Below are positions 47,208-53,730 of a DNA stretch of 64,000 nucleotides, piece after piece. A program made the position numbers and the translations under genes. Origin of the DNA: Nereocystis luetkeana (Eukaryota > Sar > Phaeophyceae > Laminariales > Laminariaceae); the NCBI GenBank assembly GCA_031213475.1, contig JARUPZ010000016.1, forward strand, positions 2,103,140 through 2,167,139, in the 5' to 3' direction. The notes beneath the pieces were generated by a model. That model ran no database searches. It was not told where the DNA came from and worked only from the letters and a program-made list of their open reading frames with translations. Positions within the stretch are counted from its first letter, which is position 1; the number at the start of each line of letters is the position of its first letter.

Positions 47208-50200
47208 GGTTCTTGGTGGTCTCTGTGCCCCCACGTGATAATAAAACGAATGCTGCACAAAGGGCGTGTGATAGCGCCACTCGCCCTGAGAAAAGGATCA
47301 CATCGTTTCAAAGCTACGATCGGATGCAAACATTGTTCGCAAGGATTCCTCTCAAACCGGCAAGGATTCCTATGTATCATACGAGTACAGCAAATACGCA
47401 GCTAACGGAGAGAGCGGATGTGTTTCACACATCGGTCAGATCATGTACAGATCATTCCCACTTTCCGTGATCTAGTGGAGCTAGTATGCTCCTGATCTGT
47501 GTGATCTGTATGATCTAGCTCATGTCGCCGGGTGGGAGCTGCTACATATGCATGAGCTACTGCTGTAACACATGTTTTTTACCGTGGGTTGGATCTGTGT
47601 TATTCATACACAGATCCTCCACAACACATATCATAACGCGGCAGGTTAGGATCTACTGCCGTATTTAGATGATCTACGTACAGATCGTGATCTGTCTGTT
47701 CTGCGGTGACATGCTCGCGTGCTGTGGGCTGATGCCGCAACCACAAGTACCCAACCCGACAGGCCGGGCAAATTGGCGCGCTGGAAGCATCCGGTATGTT
47801 CGTAAAAAGCTGGGGAAAACACACACACACACACCCACCCACGAATATACAAGACGTGCCTCAGCTGTGTGACATCGAAATTCTCTCGACAACTGCTACC
47901 AGGCATCACTCTGGCCCCAAATATAAGGATCGTTTGTACATTACTTTTTGTCAAAATGATCTTTATATTTAGGGGCAGAGTGGTATGTTTATATCGGACT
48001 TTGACTTTATTTGCAAAAATAAAAAAAGGGATTCAATTGTTGAGAGCGCCTTGCAGCGTGGGTAGGCACAATTCGATGCGAGTCGACGAGGGAAGAAAAG
48101 GCTGAAATCTTCTCGCGATAAAAAATGAAGGCACGTACCGTAGCGGGAAGGGGGGAGAAGAGCCTGCTATGTGACCCCGGATCTGAGTTACGAGTTGGAA
48201 GGAGAGAGAGAAGAAGATGTGCGAAGATAATGAATGGGAGGAAAAATAAAATAAAATAAAAAATTACAAGCTCCGTGCTATACAGGGTGGGTGTGCAGGT
48301 CTTGCAAGCAGTGACCGACAGGCCTGCAGTTGCTGGACCCCTACTATTACGGGGGGCCATAGTTAATAGGACCAAATATTTTTAGTAAAAATGGTTAAAT
48401 ATATAGGTTTTTATGTGTACCATAGGTCCTGTTAACTATGGCCCCCCGTAATACTAATAAAGAGAAACCGGGATTCTTGCCCAAGCTACGTACTGCTGTA
48501 GATTTTCTTCCTCACAAGAAAAGGGGTTTATATCACACCAAATCCAGCACAATTCCTCCCGGATTTCTTGTTTTCCCCGGCGATCTCATGCTGATGTTTT
48601 TTTTGTGATACTCCTTTTTACGGTAAGGCATGCCTTATCATGAAAGGGCTGGCATTATATTGTAGTGTTGTTGGTGCTTATTGCGTAATATCTGGCACGT
48701 TGCTATTTTACGGAAGGCATGCCTCATCATGAGAGGGCTGATATTGTTTTGTTTATACTATAGTGTAATGCCTGACACATTGCTATTTTGCGGAAGGCGA
48801 GCCGTATTAAGAGAGGGCTGCTAACGTAGTGCGTACTATAGTGTAACACCTGGTACACTGCTATTTTACGGAAGACATACTCCTACCTTGTCATGGTAGG
48901 GCGGGCTGGCATCATATCAATAGTGTGTGTATTATAGTGTATTACCTGGCATATATATGGCTAATTCACGGAAGGCATGCCGTATCATGAGAGGGCTGGT
49001 ATAATGTTGTTTGAAGTCCATACTATAGTGCAATACCTGGCACATTGCTATTTTACGGAAGGCATGTCTCATCATGAGAGCGCTGGTATCATAGTGTGTG
49101 TATACTATAGTGTAACATCTCGCACATTGCTATTTTACGGAAGGCATGCCTGATCATGGGGGGGGCTGGTATCATAGTGTGTATGAGGTAATACCTGACA
49201 CAGACGCACGTTACGAAAAAGGCACGAGCACGCAGGACCTGATCTTTCCGGGGGTCCTCACGTGAGCAGCTCCACACTACTACGAGGGGCCATAGTTAAC
49301 AGGACATATGGTATCCATAAAAACCTATATGTTTAACAATTTTTACTAACAATATTTGGTCCTGTTAACTATGGCCCCCCGTAATAAGAGTAAGTCAAGA
49401 CTGTATTTTGAGAAAGTGTGAGAGCGTAAATCAACCTTTACCGATGAAGACCATTGCCCCTCTAGGGGTGGCGCCTTGTTTTTTGAGCCCTCACATCAGG
49501 GAGCTTACGACATCAACCCGAAACATGGGCTTCGAAGAAAATTGTTTTTGCGCAAGAACCCGGCCCAAGATTGTCCTTACGCTTTACTGTACGCAGTCCC
49601 TGAACAAAATATAATGAAAAAAAATAAATCATACGTACTACGTAACCGGTAGTTGGTGGCTCGAAGACGTACATCAACCGATCGGAAAGTGCACTCCCTA
49701 CTCGTAACCCGGGATGAGTCTGGGCAATCCTACTGCCTAGGTGCCAACGAATAATACCATGGTATATTTTACGCAACATTTTTTTTTCTCTCTGGGACAA
49801 GGCATGCCTTACTGCCTTACTGGGTACTTCTTCGGTGGAGGACCTCCATCAGTCAGAAATGTTTAGCATCAAAAGGCAAAAGTGCTATTAATAGAAGGCA
49901 TGCCTATGTCCACATTGCTATTTTACGGAGAGCCTTATATAGTATCAATAGTCGGGACCCACAATGGACCCCAAAAAATCGTGTTAAAATGAAAGAAAAA
50001 AAACGAAGGACATCTTAAGTGAGATTCGAAAAAAAAAATCAAGTATCCCCGTACATGTATAGATAGGCATGAATCACCCTACATTGTAATTCTGTCGTTA
50101 TAAACCATATTTGGTGCTGTGATTTCTGTGTTACAAATTCTCTTTTAGTTATCATTACTCCGGTCTTGCTTGTGTTGTTGTGTTCTCGTACCCGGTACGC

Positions 50201-53200
50201 TGGCATTGCACTTGCTCGACACTTGGATTTGCGATTTATTTTTATTGTTTGGTCTTCCTCTGTCTCACAGTCTGTGACCGCAGAATCAATATCTCTCTAT
50301 TAATAGGGTGAGGATAGGGAATCAGGACGGACACTGGGTGTACTGATGGAGCTGGGTAGAACGGACGATTTAAAGTGAAGACAACAACAACAACAAACCC
50401 GTCTTTGATCCTGATTTTCTGTGCTCTCCCCGTAAACAGGAAACTGAGGGACGTGATGAGGAACGCCACTTTTGCTACATAACATACTCCTAAAAACAAC
50501 AATGACTGAATTCGCACTAGTCGTAGCTCAAGCACTATAACTGTAGTCAACTCATCGTTTTCAGCTCTAGACGATAGATACCTCATGAATATTGATAGTC
50601 TTCACGCGCGAACGGATGAGTGAGGGGAACGGGGGCCGCGGAAATCACTCACGTACGACCGGTTTTCGGTCATGGTTACTCCGTTGCGGAAAGCGATCTT
50701 GCCGCCTTGGCCGTTGTGGATCGCACCACCGTCGCCGGGTCCGCTCTCTCCGCCCCCCTGGCTCTCGCAGCCCGAGATGACGACGTGCTGATCGAACCTA
50801 ACGTAGCCCTGTATAGCGGCCACGCGGCATCGACAACAAATTGACCAAAAGGCGGAAGAAGTGCGTTAGGGCAGCCTAAGGAACACCACGCGAAAGGAGC
50901 AAGCAAGCGAGGGGGGCGTGACGTGATGTGGGAAGGGGTGATATGTATCAATCGGCCTATTCAATAACAATCTCAGATGTGCTGCTGCATGTAGTATTAT
51001 ACCATAATAGATGCCTTCTACTTATTAATATATCGGACGGTCAGTCTGCGTGCGCTCTACAAGCCAGCCTCAGCTGCATGGGCGGCGCGGGATAGTTGGC
51101 ACACTGAAAAAAAGAAACTACCTCTTGACCCCGCAGATGATTCTATATTCCTTAACCCTTTTAGAACCGCAGTCCCGTTTTGGGGACAATTTGGGACAAA
51201 CTACTTGGAATTTGACTGGTGTGTCCCCAAAACGGGACTGGAGTTCTAAAGGGGTTAAGAAGTAAAATCACATTTTCCTGCCAGACAGAAACATCGCATG
51301 CTTTCGTACGAAAAGAAAAGAAGTCGTCGTGCGCCACAATGTATTATTAATATCACAAAGGTATATAAGGTAAACTTACCATTGACCATAGAGACCTGCG
51401 GTTGCCGTGCATGGGGGCAATGCAAGCTCCCAACTATGCTTCCAACGAAAAACGAGAAAATAAAACCGGGAGGTCCCCATTTCCCGCAAAAAAAAACAAG
51501 CCTCCCATTCAATGTCACGATTGGTTGTGGCGCACCAGGTAGGCCCCTTTAGGTTCGAAACCAATTTATTACCTGGTAGGCGGTAAATGTGTAAACATGT
51601 ACTCGCGGGCTCTCGCTTCAAGTGCAGGTCGGTCTGACAAAAAAAACTCTGCACGTCATCGGTGGGTATGACTTCAATGTTGCACGTCGGCCCAGCTTTA
51701 CCCAACCCCAGACCGAACCCTAACTGCAACCCTCAGGGGGGCTCGAGGTCTGCAGGGGTCGCGGGGGTTCGCATATATATTTTTGTGGCGTTTTTCCGAC
51801 AACAAAAAACGGGCGGCCGAGAATGGCCAACCTCGACCAATCAGACCAACGACCTGCAGGAAAAAATGCTGGACCGACCTTCATTTAGGGCCTAACTTAA
51901 CGAGAAACTTTTTTTAATGATACTCCGCCAATCATGTTTTCGTTTGATTTGGCTTCCATCTGATTGGTCGAAAAGTGAATCACCCATCAGGCATTTTGAT
52001 GTTTGATTCGAATAAAACGAAAAAAAACGAATTCGACAAGAAGTCTTTTGGGGCTTCTTTTGCTCTTCGTGTTATTCAAATCGGGGAGTTTGTCCAACTC
52101 GACGTGGCATGTTCGTGAAACCGAAAAAAGCCACGCAAACTTGAGCCATGTCGTCGACTGCTTCACAGGTGAGATCCACCATTCCCGAGAGACAGGGCCA
52201 CCGGAGCCGCCGCAGCGCGAGGTTCGACGATCCCTAGCACAGAGTAGACCATCCGCGGCGCCTCAAAAAAATACAAGGCCGTCGCAATCCCAGTTTTTTA
52301 TCCCTCTTTGCCTCGCAAACCACACGAGCACCGACCAGGTCACGACTTCGCTCAGAAGTTCGATCGGTGTATCTCCGTCGCTGCTGCCTGCGTGGGGCTT
52401 CGGGGCTGCGCCAGCCACCCAAGACATCCCAAGAGCGATAGCCTCTTCGGCGGTGCCGGCAGAAACAACCGGCCGCTGCCCGCGGCGCCCCGAGGAGGAC
52501 GCGGGCCGTCGCTCGCCTCGTTGGTTGCCCTCTGGTGTCCGTTGACGCTGTGCGTTATTTGATCTAAAAAACACACACGCTATTCCTCGATAAGACCCAA
52601 AGGCATTTTTCTCACGAAATGTATTCGAATCAAATCGTTTTTTTTTCTATTCAAATATCATGAAAAAGGTTTCTCGTTCAGACGGGCCCTTAGAGCGAGT
52701 CGTCAAAAAAATACATACCTGGTGTGTAAATATGATACCAGGTACCAGGTACTGAAATGAGGGTTAGTTTGTATAGTCGATTGGTTAACCTCTTTTTACC
52801 AAGAGCCCACCAAATTAGTATTCGGTAGTCGATTGATTAATTAACCTTCTACCGGCAGCCCAGCCAATATTATTGGGTACGTGGGCGATTGGCTAACCTT
52901 TTGCCCAGTACAAGCCGATACTGGGTATAGGCGATTGGTCAACCTGTTATTTACCACGGCAACCCTAAAAGACTACGTACAATATCTTCACAAATGGCGT
53001 CGACGACAGGTGATGGGTTTTTGAGGATCGTAACTATCGCGCTGTAATATACCACAACAACATACGTACCTCGTTGTAGATTGCGCCGCCGGACCATGTG
53101 TCGGAGCTGAAATCTAAGCCGCCGGTCTGGCTGCGGACAACGATGTTGGCAATTTCAACCCTTCCCAGGAACCTGGCGTAGCCTCCAGATTCCACGTTCA

Positions 53201-53251
53201 GGACGCCGCCGTTCACCTCCTGCTCAGCGTTGGGGTTTGCGTAGAAGAAGG
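39031..53251 (-). CDS. Pmp-repeat (polymorphic membrane protein type) gene, partial, six exons
   Basis: Six minus-strand exons (53251-53070, 50808-50653, 45990-45898, 44222-44139, 42790-42708, 39160-39031) splice in phase into 242 codons without a stop. The protein is made of repeats with GGAIYNE, GGAIHNG, GGAIFNL, GGAIYNE, GGALFYG and GGGAVYV, alternating with FxxN-type motifs (FKDN, FLGN, FVGN). This is the signature of chlamydial Pmp repeats, which fold as a right-handed beta-helix. In brown algae such proteins are predicted to be secreted or cell-surface; their function is not established. All splice sites are GT/AG and third positions are GC-rich. Introns are 2261, 4662, 1675, 1348 and 3547 bp, full of MITEs and minisatellites. 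The first visible exon begins in mid-codon about 250 bp from satellite array 2, so the 5' end is missing here. No stop codon follows the last exon, so the 3' end is also unseen. It could be expressed, or a gene split by satellite growth. Confidence 0.75.
39310..39440 (+). repeat. Dispersed repeat with A-rich tail, copy 2
   Basis: Second copy of the family at 38490. It ends in AAAACAAAAATAAATAAATAAATAAAATA, a tail typical of retroposed sequences. It lies in the intron between the last two Pmp exons. Confidence 0.6.
39757..39968 (+). repeat. Dispersed repeat pair, copy 1
   Basis: Aligns in the same orientation with 50160-50380. Shared words include CCGGTCT, GCTTGTGTT, CGTACCCGGTA, TTGGCATT/CTGGCATT, TCTCTGCCTCAC/CTCTGTCTCAC, GGAATCAGAACGGAC/GGAATCAGGACGGAC and CTGGGTGT. 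Both copies lie in Pmp introns. Family not recognised. Confidence 0.65.
39961..40278 (+). CDS. Unidentified 105-codon ORF inside a Pmp intron
   Basis: Starts MSRRYTHTERTLVSAFSG and is Thr/Lys-rich, with no recognised domain. It begins within the dispersed repeat of 39757 and runs antisense-free through intron sequence opposite to the Pmp gene. It could be part of the same transposable element or a chance frame. Confidence 0.12.
   Translation: MSRRYTHTERTLVSAFSGMIGVANTGKTVAGIPKPRTLTQSLLLLTPVYPPTRKQSHGRQEGRVMISFFVSSGGTGKNLKLKVAALPTYNTSAVNIILFWNLLDT
40614..40733. mobile_element. MITE, TTACGGGGG family, copy 1
   Basis: 120-bp element with ends TATTACGGGGGGCCATAGTA and its approximate complement (GGTCCCCCGTAA). 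The most diverged of the five copies. It contains TACCTGGTA near 40637. No ORF. Confidence 0.75.
40740..42070. other. Intron sequence without a gene (apart from the listed MITE)
   Basis: Part of the 3547-bp intron between Pmp exons 5 and 6. Contains a half copy of the CACTCTGG hairpin family (about 40838-40856), the MITE at 40900, short palindromes around GCCACTCGG(C/A)CGAGT near 41343 and 41562, a direct repeat of ACTATCGAGACC near 41450 and 41473, and TACCAGGTATAT near 41838. No exon seen. Confidence 0.5.
40900..40995. mobile_element. MITE, TTAA family, copy 2
   Basis: 96-bp diverged copy: left end CCCTTTGAGGACTGCAGTCC, right end GGACTGGGGTCCTAAAAGGG. Flanks read TAAT and CTAAC, so the target duplication is degraded. 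Confidence 0.72.
42075..42150 (+). repeat. Long inverted repeat, left arm
   Basis: About 76 bp from CGACGTGCTCCGTCCC to GCATGATAATGCGTAC, matching the complement of 44977-45053 with few differences (GGTCTATGGTCATACGACTA shared). A partial direct copy follows at 42181-42234. The arms bracket 2.8 kb that contains Pmp exons 4 and 5. Confidence 0.85.
42181..42234 (+). repeat. Direct partial copy of the inverted-repeat arm
   Basis: Repeats CTCCGTCCCGGCATTGTAGG and GGTCTATGGTCATACGACTA about 100 bp after the left arm, separated by a C8 run and a CA repeat. Confidence 0.85.
42235..42707. other. Intron sequence, no gene
   Basis: Directly downstream of Pmp exon 5 on the minus strand. A 108-codon plus-strand frame crosses it into the exon and is treated as antisense shadow. 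No other feature recognised. Confidence 0.5.
42708..42790 (-). CDS. Pmp gene exon 5
   Basis: 83 bp. The best acceptor for phase 0 is AGATCAGAG|GCT; an alternative AG lies 2 bases earlier. The donor is AC|GTAAGAC, leaving two bases of a codon. It encodes AKFEGGALFYGGYAETGG followed by ALGLEAGTL. The split codon is completed by the first base of exon 6, which supports both calls. Confidence 0.7.
42849..42898 (+). repeat. G-rich tract
   Basis: Purine-rich, with runs of up to 11 G, in the intron upstream of Pmp exon 5. Possible G-quadruplex. Confidence 0.9.
43130..43250 (+). repeat. Short minisatellite of about 22 bp (GCGCATGCCTAA type)
   Basis: Five to six degenerate tandem copies built on AAGGCGCATGCCTAATGAGG and variants (GCACACGCCTAATGAGGC, GCGCATGCCTGACAAGGC). 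It shares the GGCATGCC core with the larger tandem repeat at 48607, which may be a relative. Confidence 0.8.
43521..43616. mobile_element. MITE, TTAA family, copy 3
   Basis: Diverged copy: CCCTTCTTCCGGACTGCGGT at the left, GGAACTGCAGTCCTTTAAAA at the right, with CCCGTCTCGTGGGACAAAC inside. The left flank reads GGTTA. Confidence 0.7.
44091..44112. repeat. Isolated end of the GGTCCCTCTATA element family
   Basis: ACCGGCACTATAGAGGGACC matches the right end of the element at 44444-44684. It lies a few bases beyond the donor of Pmp exon 4. Probably an end relic. Confidence 0.6.
44139..44222 (-). CDS. Pmp gene exon 4
   Basis: 84 bp, 28 codons, phase 0 at both ends. The acceptor is TATCGAATAG|ATC and the donor GAG|GTGCGATA, both weaker than the other exons. 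It encodes IGGAIYNEGDIAFNED and a following SFLGNSGVE, a classic GGAIYN...FxxN repeat. Confidence 0.74.
44258..44292 (+). repeat. (GGTG)n microsatellite
   Basis: About eight tandem GGTG tetranucleotides, 36 bp upstream of Pmp exon 4 on the coding strand. Confidence 0.95.
44444..44684. mobile_element. Inverted-repeat element, GGTCCCTCTATA family
   Basis: About 240 bp with inverted ends GTGGTCCCTCTATAATGCCG and CCGGCATTATAGAGGGACCA. An internal diverged end (GTGGCCCCTCTATAGTGC) at about 44511 suggests nesting of a second copy. It contains no ORF and is probably non-autonomous. It lies in the intron between Pmp exons 3 and 4. Confidence 0.7.
44977..45053 (-). repeat. Long inverted repeat, right arm
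   Basis: Complement of the left arm: from GTACTCATTATCATGCATGG to GACGGAGCACGTCG. Together with 42075 it could fold a large hairpin or mark the ends of an old mobile element. Two independent insertions of one small element in opposite orientation are equally possible. Confidence 0.85.
45060..45590. other. Intron sequence, no gene
   Basis: Contains the diverged end of the dispersed repeat of 38490 (45193-45250). Nothing else recognised. Confidence 0.5.
45590..45880 (+). repeat. AAGCA/AATCA pentanucleotide tract
   Basis: Almost 300 bases of degenerate pentamers (AAGCA, AATCA, AAGTC, GAAGC), A-rich on the plus strand and pyrimidine-rich on the Pmp coding strand, starting just downstream of the exon 3 donor. 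It produces long Lys/Gln-rich frames that are not genes. Confidence 0.92.
45898..45990 (-). CDS. Pmp gene exon 3
   Basis: 93 bp, 31 codons, phase 0 at both ends. Acceptor TGTCCCCTTCCAG|GAT with a good pyrimidine tract, donor GCG|GTGAGG. It encodes DDGVGEGGAIFNLGRITV and a following EFKDNVAA, i.e. one GGAIxN plus one FxxN motif. Confidence 0.78.
46036..46195 (+). repeat. Dispersed repeat, copy related to 48076
   Basis: Matches 48076-48210 in the same orientation: TCGACGAGG, TCGCGATA, GAGAAGAGCCTGCTATGTGA and GGATCTGAGTTACGA. It contains a (GGGA)n expansion at 46110-46131. Just upstream of Pmp exon 3 on the coding strand. Confidence 0.8.
46440..46549. mobile_element. MITE, TTACGGGGG family, copy 2
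   Basis: 110-bp palindromic element: left end TATTTACGGGGGGGCATAGT, right end complement GTTCCCCCGTAATA, with GGACC/GGTCC next to each arm. Only 48 bp from copy 3, which is in the opposite orientation. Confidence 0.85.
46574..46596 (+). repeat. CCCCAA tandem stretch
   Basis: Three to four copies of ACCCCA on the plus strand between two MITEs. It resembles a short telomere-like or simple repeat but is far too short to be a telomere. Confidence 0.8.
46598..46715. mobile_element. MITE, TTACGGGGG family, copy 3
   Basis: 118-bp element with ends TATTTACGGGGGACCATAGT and complement ATGGTCCCCCAGTAATA. Opposite internal orientation to copy 2. It contains TACCTGGTA near 46658. Confidence 0.85.
46716..47436. 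other. Intron sequence with low-complexity GGT/GTT
   Basis: 47075-47217 is rich in GGTGGT, GTTGTT and GATGGT trinucleotides that create Val/Gly or Thr/Thr frames in several frames. No gene recognised. Confidence 0.6.
47437..47697. repeat. GATC-rich degenerate minisatellite, copy 2
   Basis: Contains GATCTGTGTGATCTGTATGATCTAG, CGGGTGGGA, AACACATGTTTTT and CAGATCGTGATCTGTCTG, matching the patch at 31781-32416. Lies in the intron between Pmp exons 2 and 3. Confidence 0.75.
47817..47842 (+). repeat. (CA)n microsatellite
   Basis: About ten CA dinucleotides followed by CCCACCCACG. Confidence 0.93.
47907..47982. mobile_element. Hairpin element, CACTCTGG family
   Basis: 76-bp inverted repeat: CACTCTGGCCCCAAATATAA on the left and TTTATATTTAGGGGCAGAGTG on the right side of a short loop. 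A half copy (GGTCTTTATATTTCCGACCA followed by GAGTGG) is at about 40838. Probably a small MITE. Confidence 0.65.
48076..48210 (+). repeat. Dispersed repeat, second copy
   Basis: Partner of 46036-46195 and, inverted, of 35646-35765. It probably represents part of one transposable element family; the ends are not defined by this window. Confidence 0.8.
48345..48453. mobile_element. MITE, TTACGGGGG family, copy 4
   Basis: 109 bp, the cleanest copy: ends TATTACGGGGGGCCATAGTT and AACTATGGCCCCCCGTAATA are almost perfect complements. The bordering TA may be the target duplication. Confidence 0.9.
48607..49210. repeat. Degenerate tandem repeat of about 80-100 bp, seven copies
   Basis: Copies start near 48614, 48704, 48781, 48860, 48960, 49046 and 49129, each with TATTTTACGGAAGGCATGCC, then TCATGAGAGGGCTGGTAT, then TACTATAGTGTAATACCTGG. 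Spacing is 77-100 bp. Isolated pieces (GGCATGCCTTA at 49802; CATTGCTATTTTACGG at 49912) lie 0.6-0.7 kb further on. Confidence 0.88.
49278..49386. mobile_element. MITE, TTACGGGGG family, copy 5
   Basis: 109 bp, same length as copy 4 but opposite internal orientation. Left end TACTACGAGGGGCCATAGTT has one substitution in the G-run; right end AACTATGGCCCCCCGTAATA is intact. Confidence 0.9.
49390..50159. other. Intron sequence, no gene
   Basis: Holds stray pieces of the 48607 tandem repeat and A-rich runs near 49985-50035. No exon with Pmp motifs seen. Confidence 0.5.
50160..50380 (+). repeat. Dispersed repeat pair, copy 2
   Basis: Partner of 39757-39968; see the shared words there. A GTT/AAC trinucleotide run (CAACAACAACAACAAAC) follows at about 50384. 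Confidence 0.65.
50653..50808 (-). CDS. Pmp gene exon 2
   Basis: 156 bp, 52 codons, phase 0 at both ends. Acceptor CCGCTATACAG|GGC, donor TAC|GTGAGTG. It carries GYVRFDQHVVISGCE, a Gly/Ser/Glu-rich turn, GGAIHNG and IAFRNGVTMTENRS. Continues directly from exon 1 (GGAIYNE|GYVRF). Third codon positions are strongly G/C. Confidence 0.78.
51156..51254. mobile_element. MITE, TTAA family, copy 4 (best preserved)
   Basis: 99 bp between perfect TTAA duplications (51152-51155 and 51255-51258). Ends CCCTTTTAGAACCGCAGTCC and GGACTGGAGTTCTAAAGGGG; arms contain CCCGTTTTGGGGACA and TGTCCCCAAAACGGG. It fits a piggyBac-type non-autonomous element. Confidence 0.88.
51260..51884. other. Intron sequence, no secure exon
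   Basis: A minus-strand open stretch ends at a good donor (CAATG|GTAAGTTTACC, about 51370) but has no Pmp motif and no matching phase, so it is not called. GGTTCGAAACC at 51551 is a lone B-box-like word. Confidence 0.4.
51888..52689. mobile_element. PIF/Harbinger-like DNA transposon, non-autonomous
   Basis: 802 bp flanked by TTA on both sides (51885-51887 and 52690-52692). The terminal inverted repeats extend about 32 bp: GGGCCTAACTTAACGAGAAA on the left and the complement of TTTCTCGTTCAGACGGGCCC on the right. A TWA target duplication with GGGCC ends is the PIF/Harbinger pattern. AT-rich subterminal parts hold GATTCGAAT words, while the centre (about 52140-52560) is GC-rich, with open frames on both strands but no transposase motif. 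The centre could be a captured host gene piece or a relic of the element's second gene. Confidence 0.78.
52774..52958 (+). repeat. Tandem repeat of about 50-57 bp with CGATTGG
   Basis: Three to four degenerate copies, each starting (A/G)GCGATTGG(T/C)(T/C)AACC or GTCGATTGATTAATTAACC and ending in a (T/C)ATT(C)GGT/ATTGGGTA word. Between Pmp exon 1 and the Harbinger-like element. Confidence 0.7.
53070..53251 (-). CDS. Pmp gene exon 1 (first visible)
   Basis: 182 bp. The acceptor is TTGAGATACAG|CC and the donor GAG|GTACGTATG. It starts with two bases of a split codon, then 60 codons including NGGVLNVESGGYARFLG, an IANIVVRSQTGG segment and a terminal GGAIYNE. The alternating hydrophobic/Gly pattern and GGA motif are Pmp-like. 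Because it starts in mid-codon, an upstream exon must exist on the array 2 side. Confidence 0.78.
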
Positions 53252-53503
53252 CTGTATCTCAACAAATGACCTCGTTCCTCGTTAGTTAATTTAATACCAG
53301 CGTAGCGATTTTTGGCTGTATCAACGGGCGTCAATGGGGGCGGGCGCGGGTGGCTGCCTACCTACGGATGTCACATGCGCAATAAGAAAGACTAAAAAAT
53401 GCTATACTACATATTGTAATAGATACAGCAGCCATCGCAAGAAACCTGAAGTCGGGTTCATCAGGCTGAATTCCTTATCTGGTGGGCGCGCGCGAAAGCA
53501 CAC
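53252..53503. other. Spacer between Pmp exon 1 and satellite array 2
   Basis: About 250 bp of unique sequence, intronic if the gene continues upstream. It ends abruptly at the satellite at 53504 (GCCCACGACCCTCTCCCC). No target duplication or insertion scar recognised. Confidence 0.6.
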
Positions 53504-53730
53504 TTGCCCACGACCCTCTCCCCGCCCACAAAAACACAAAATCTCACAACCAAGCAGACTCACGCTATCTACCTGGACACGGCGCTCAAATTTCCAAGAG
53601 CAAATTCACGTGCCCTTAATTTCTACAAAGACAACGCCAGAAAACGACAACACCATACAACAAACAGAAACTTAGCTGACAGCTCTTGGAGTCCAGCCCG
53701 CAGATCTTCATCTTGGCCGCCTTGAAGCAC

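Noticed and set aside
46952-47405. Val/Gly and Thr/His-rich frames on both strands
   Set aside because: Produced by GGT/GTT trinucleotide repeats that stay open in several frames.
52003-52545. 180-codon plus-strand frame with a signal-peptide-like start
   Set aside because: It begins at TTG with no ATG near the hydrophobic stretch and lies inside the Harbinger-like element; the opposite strand is equally open.
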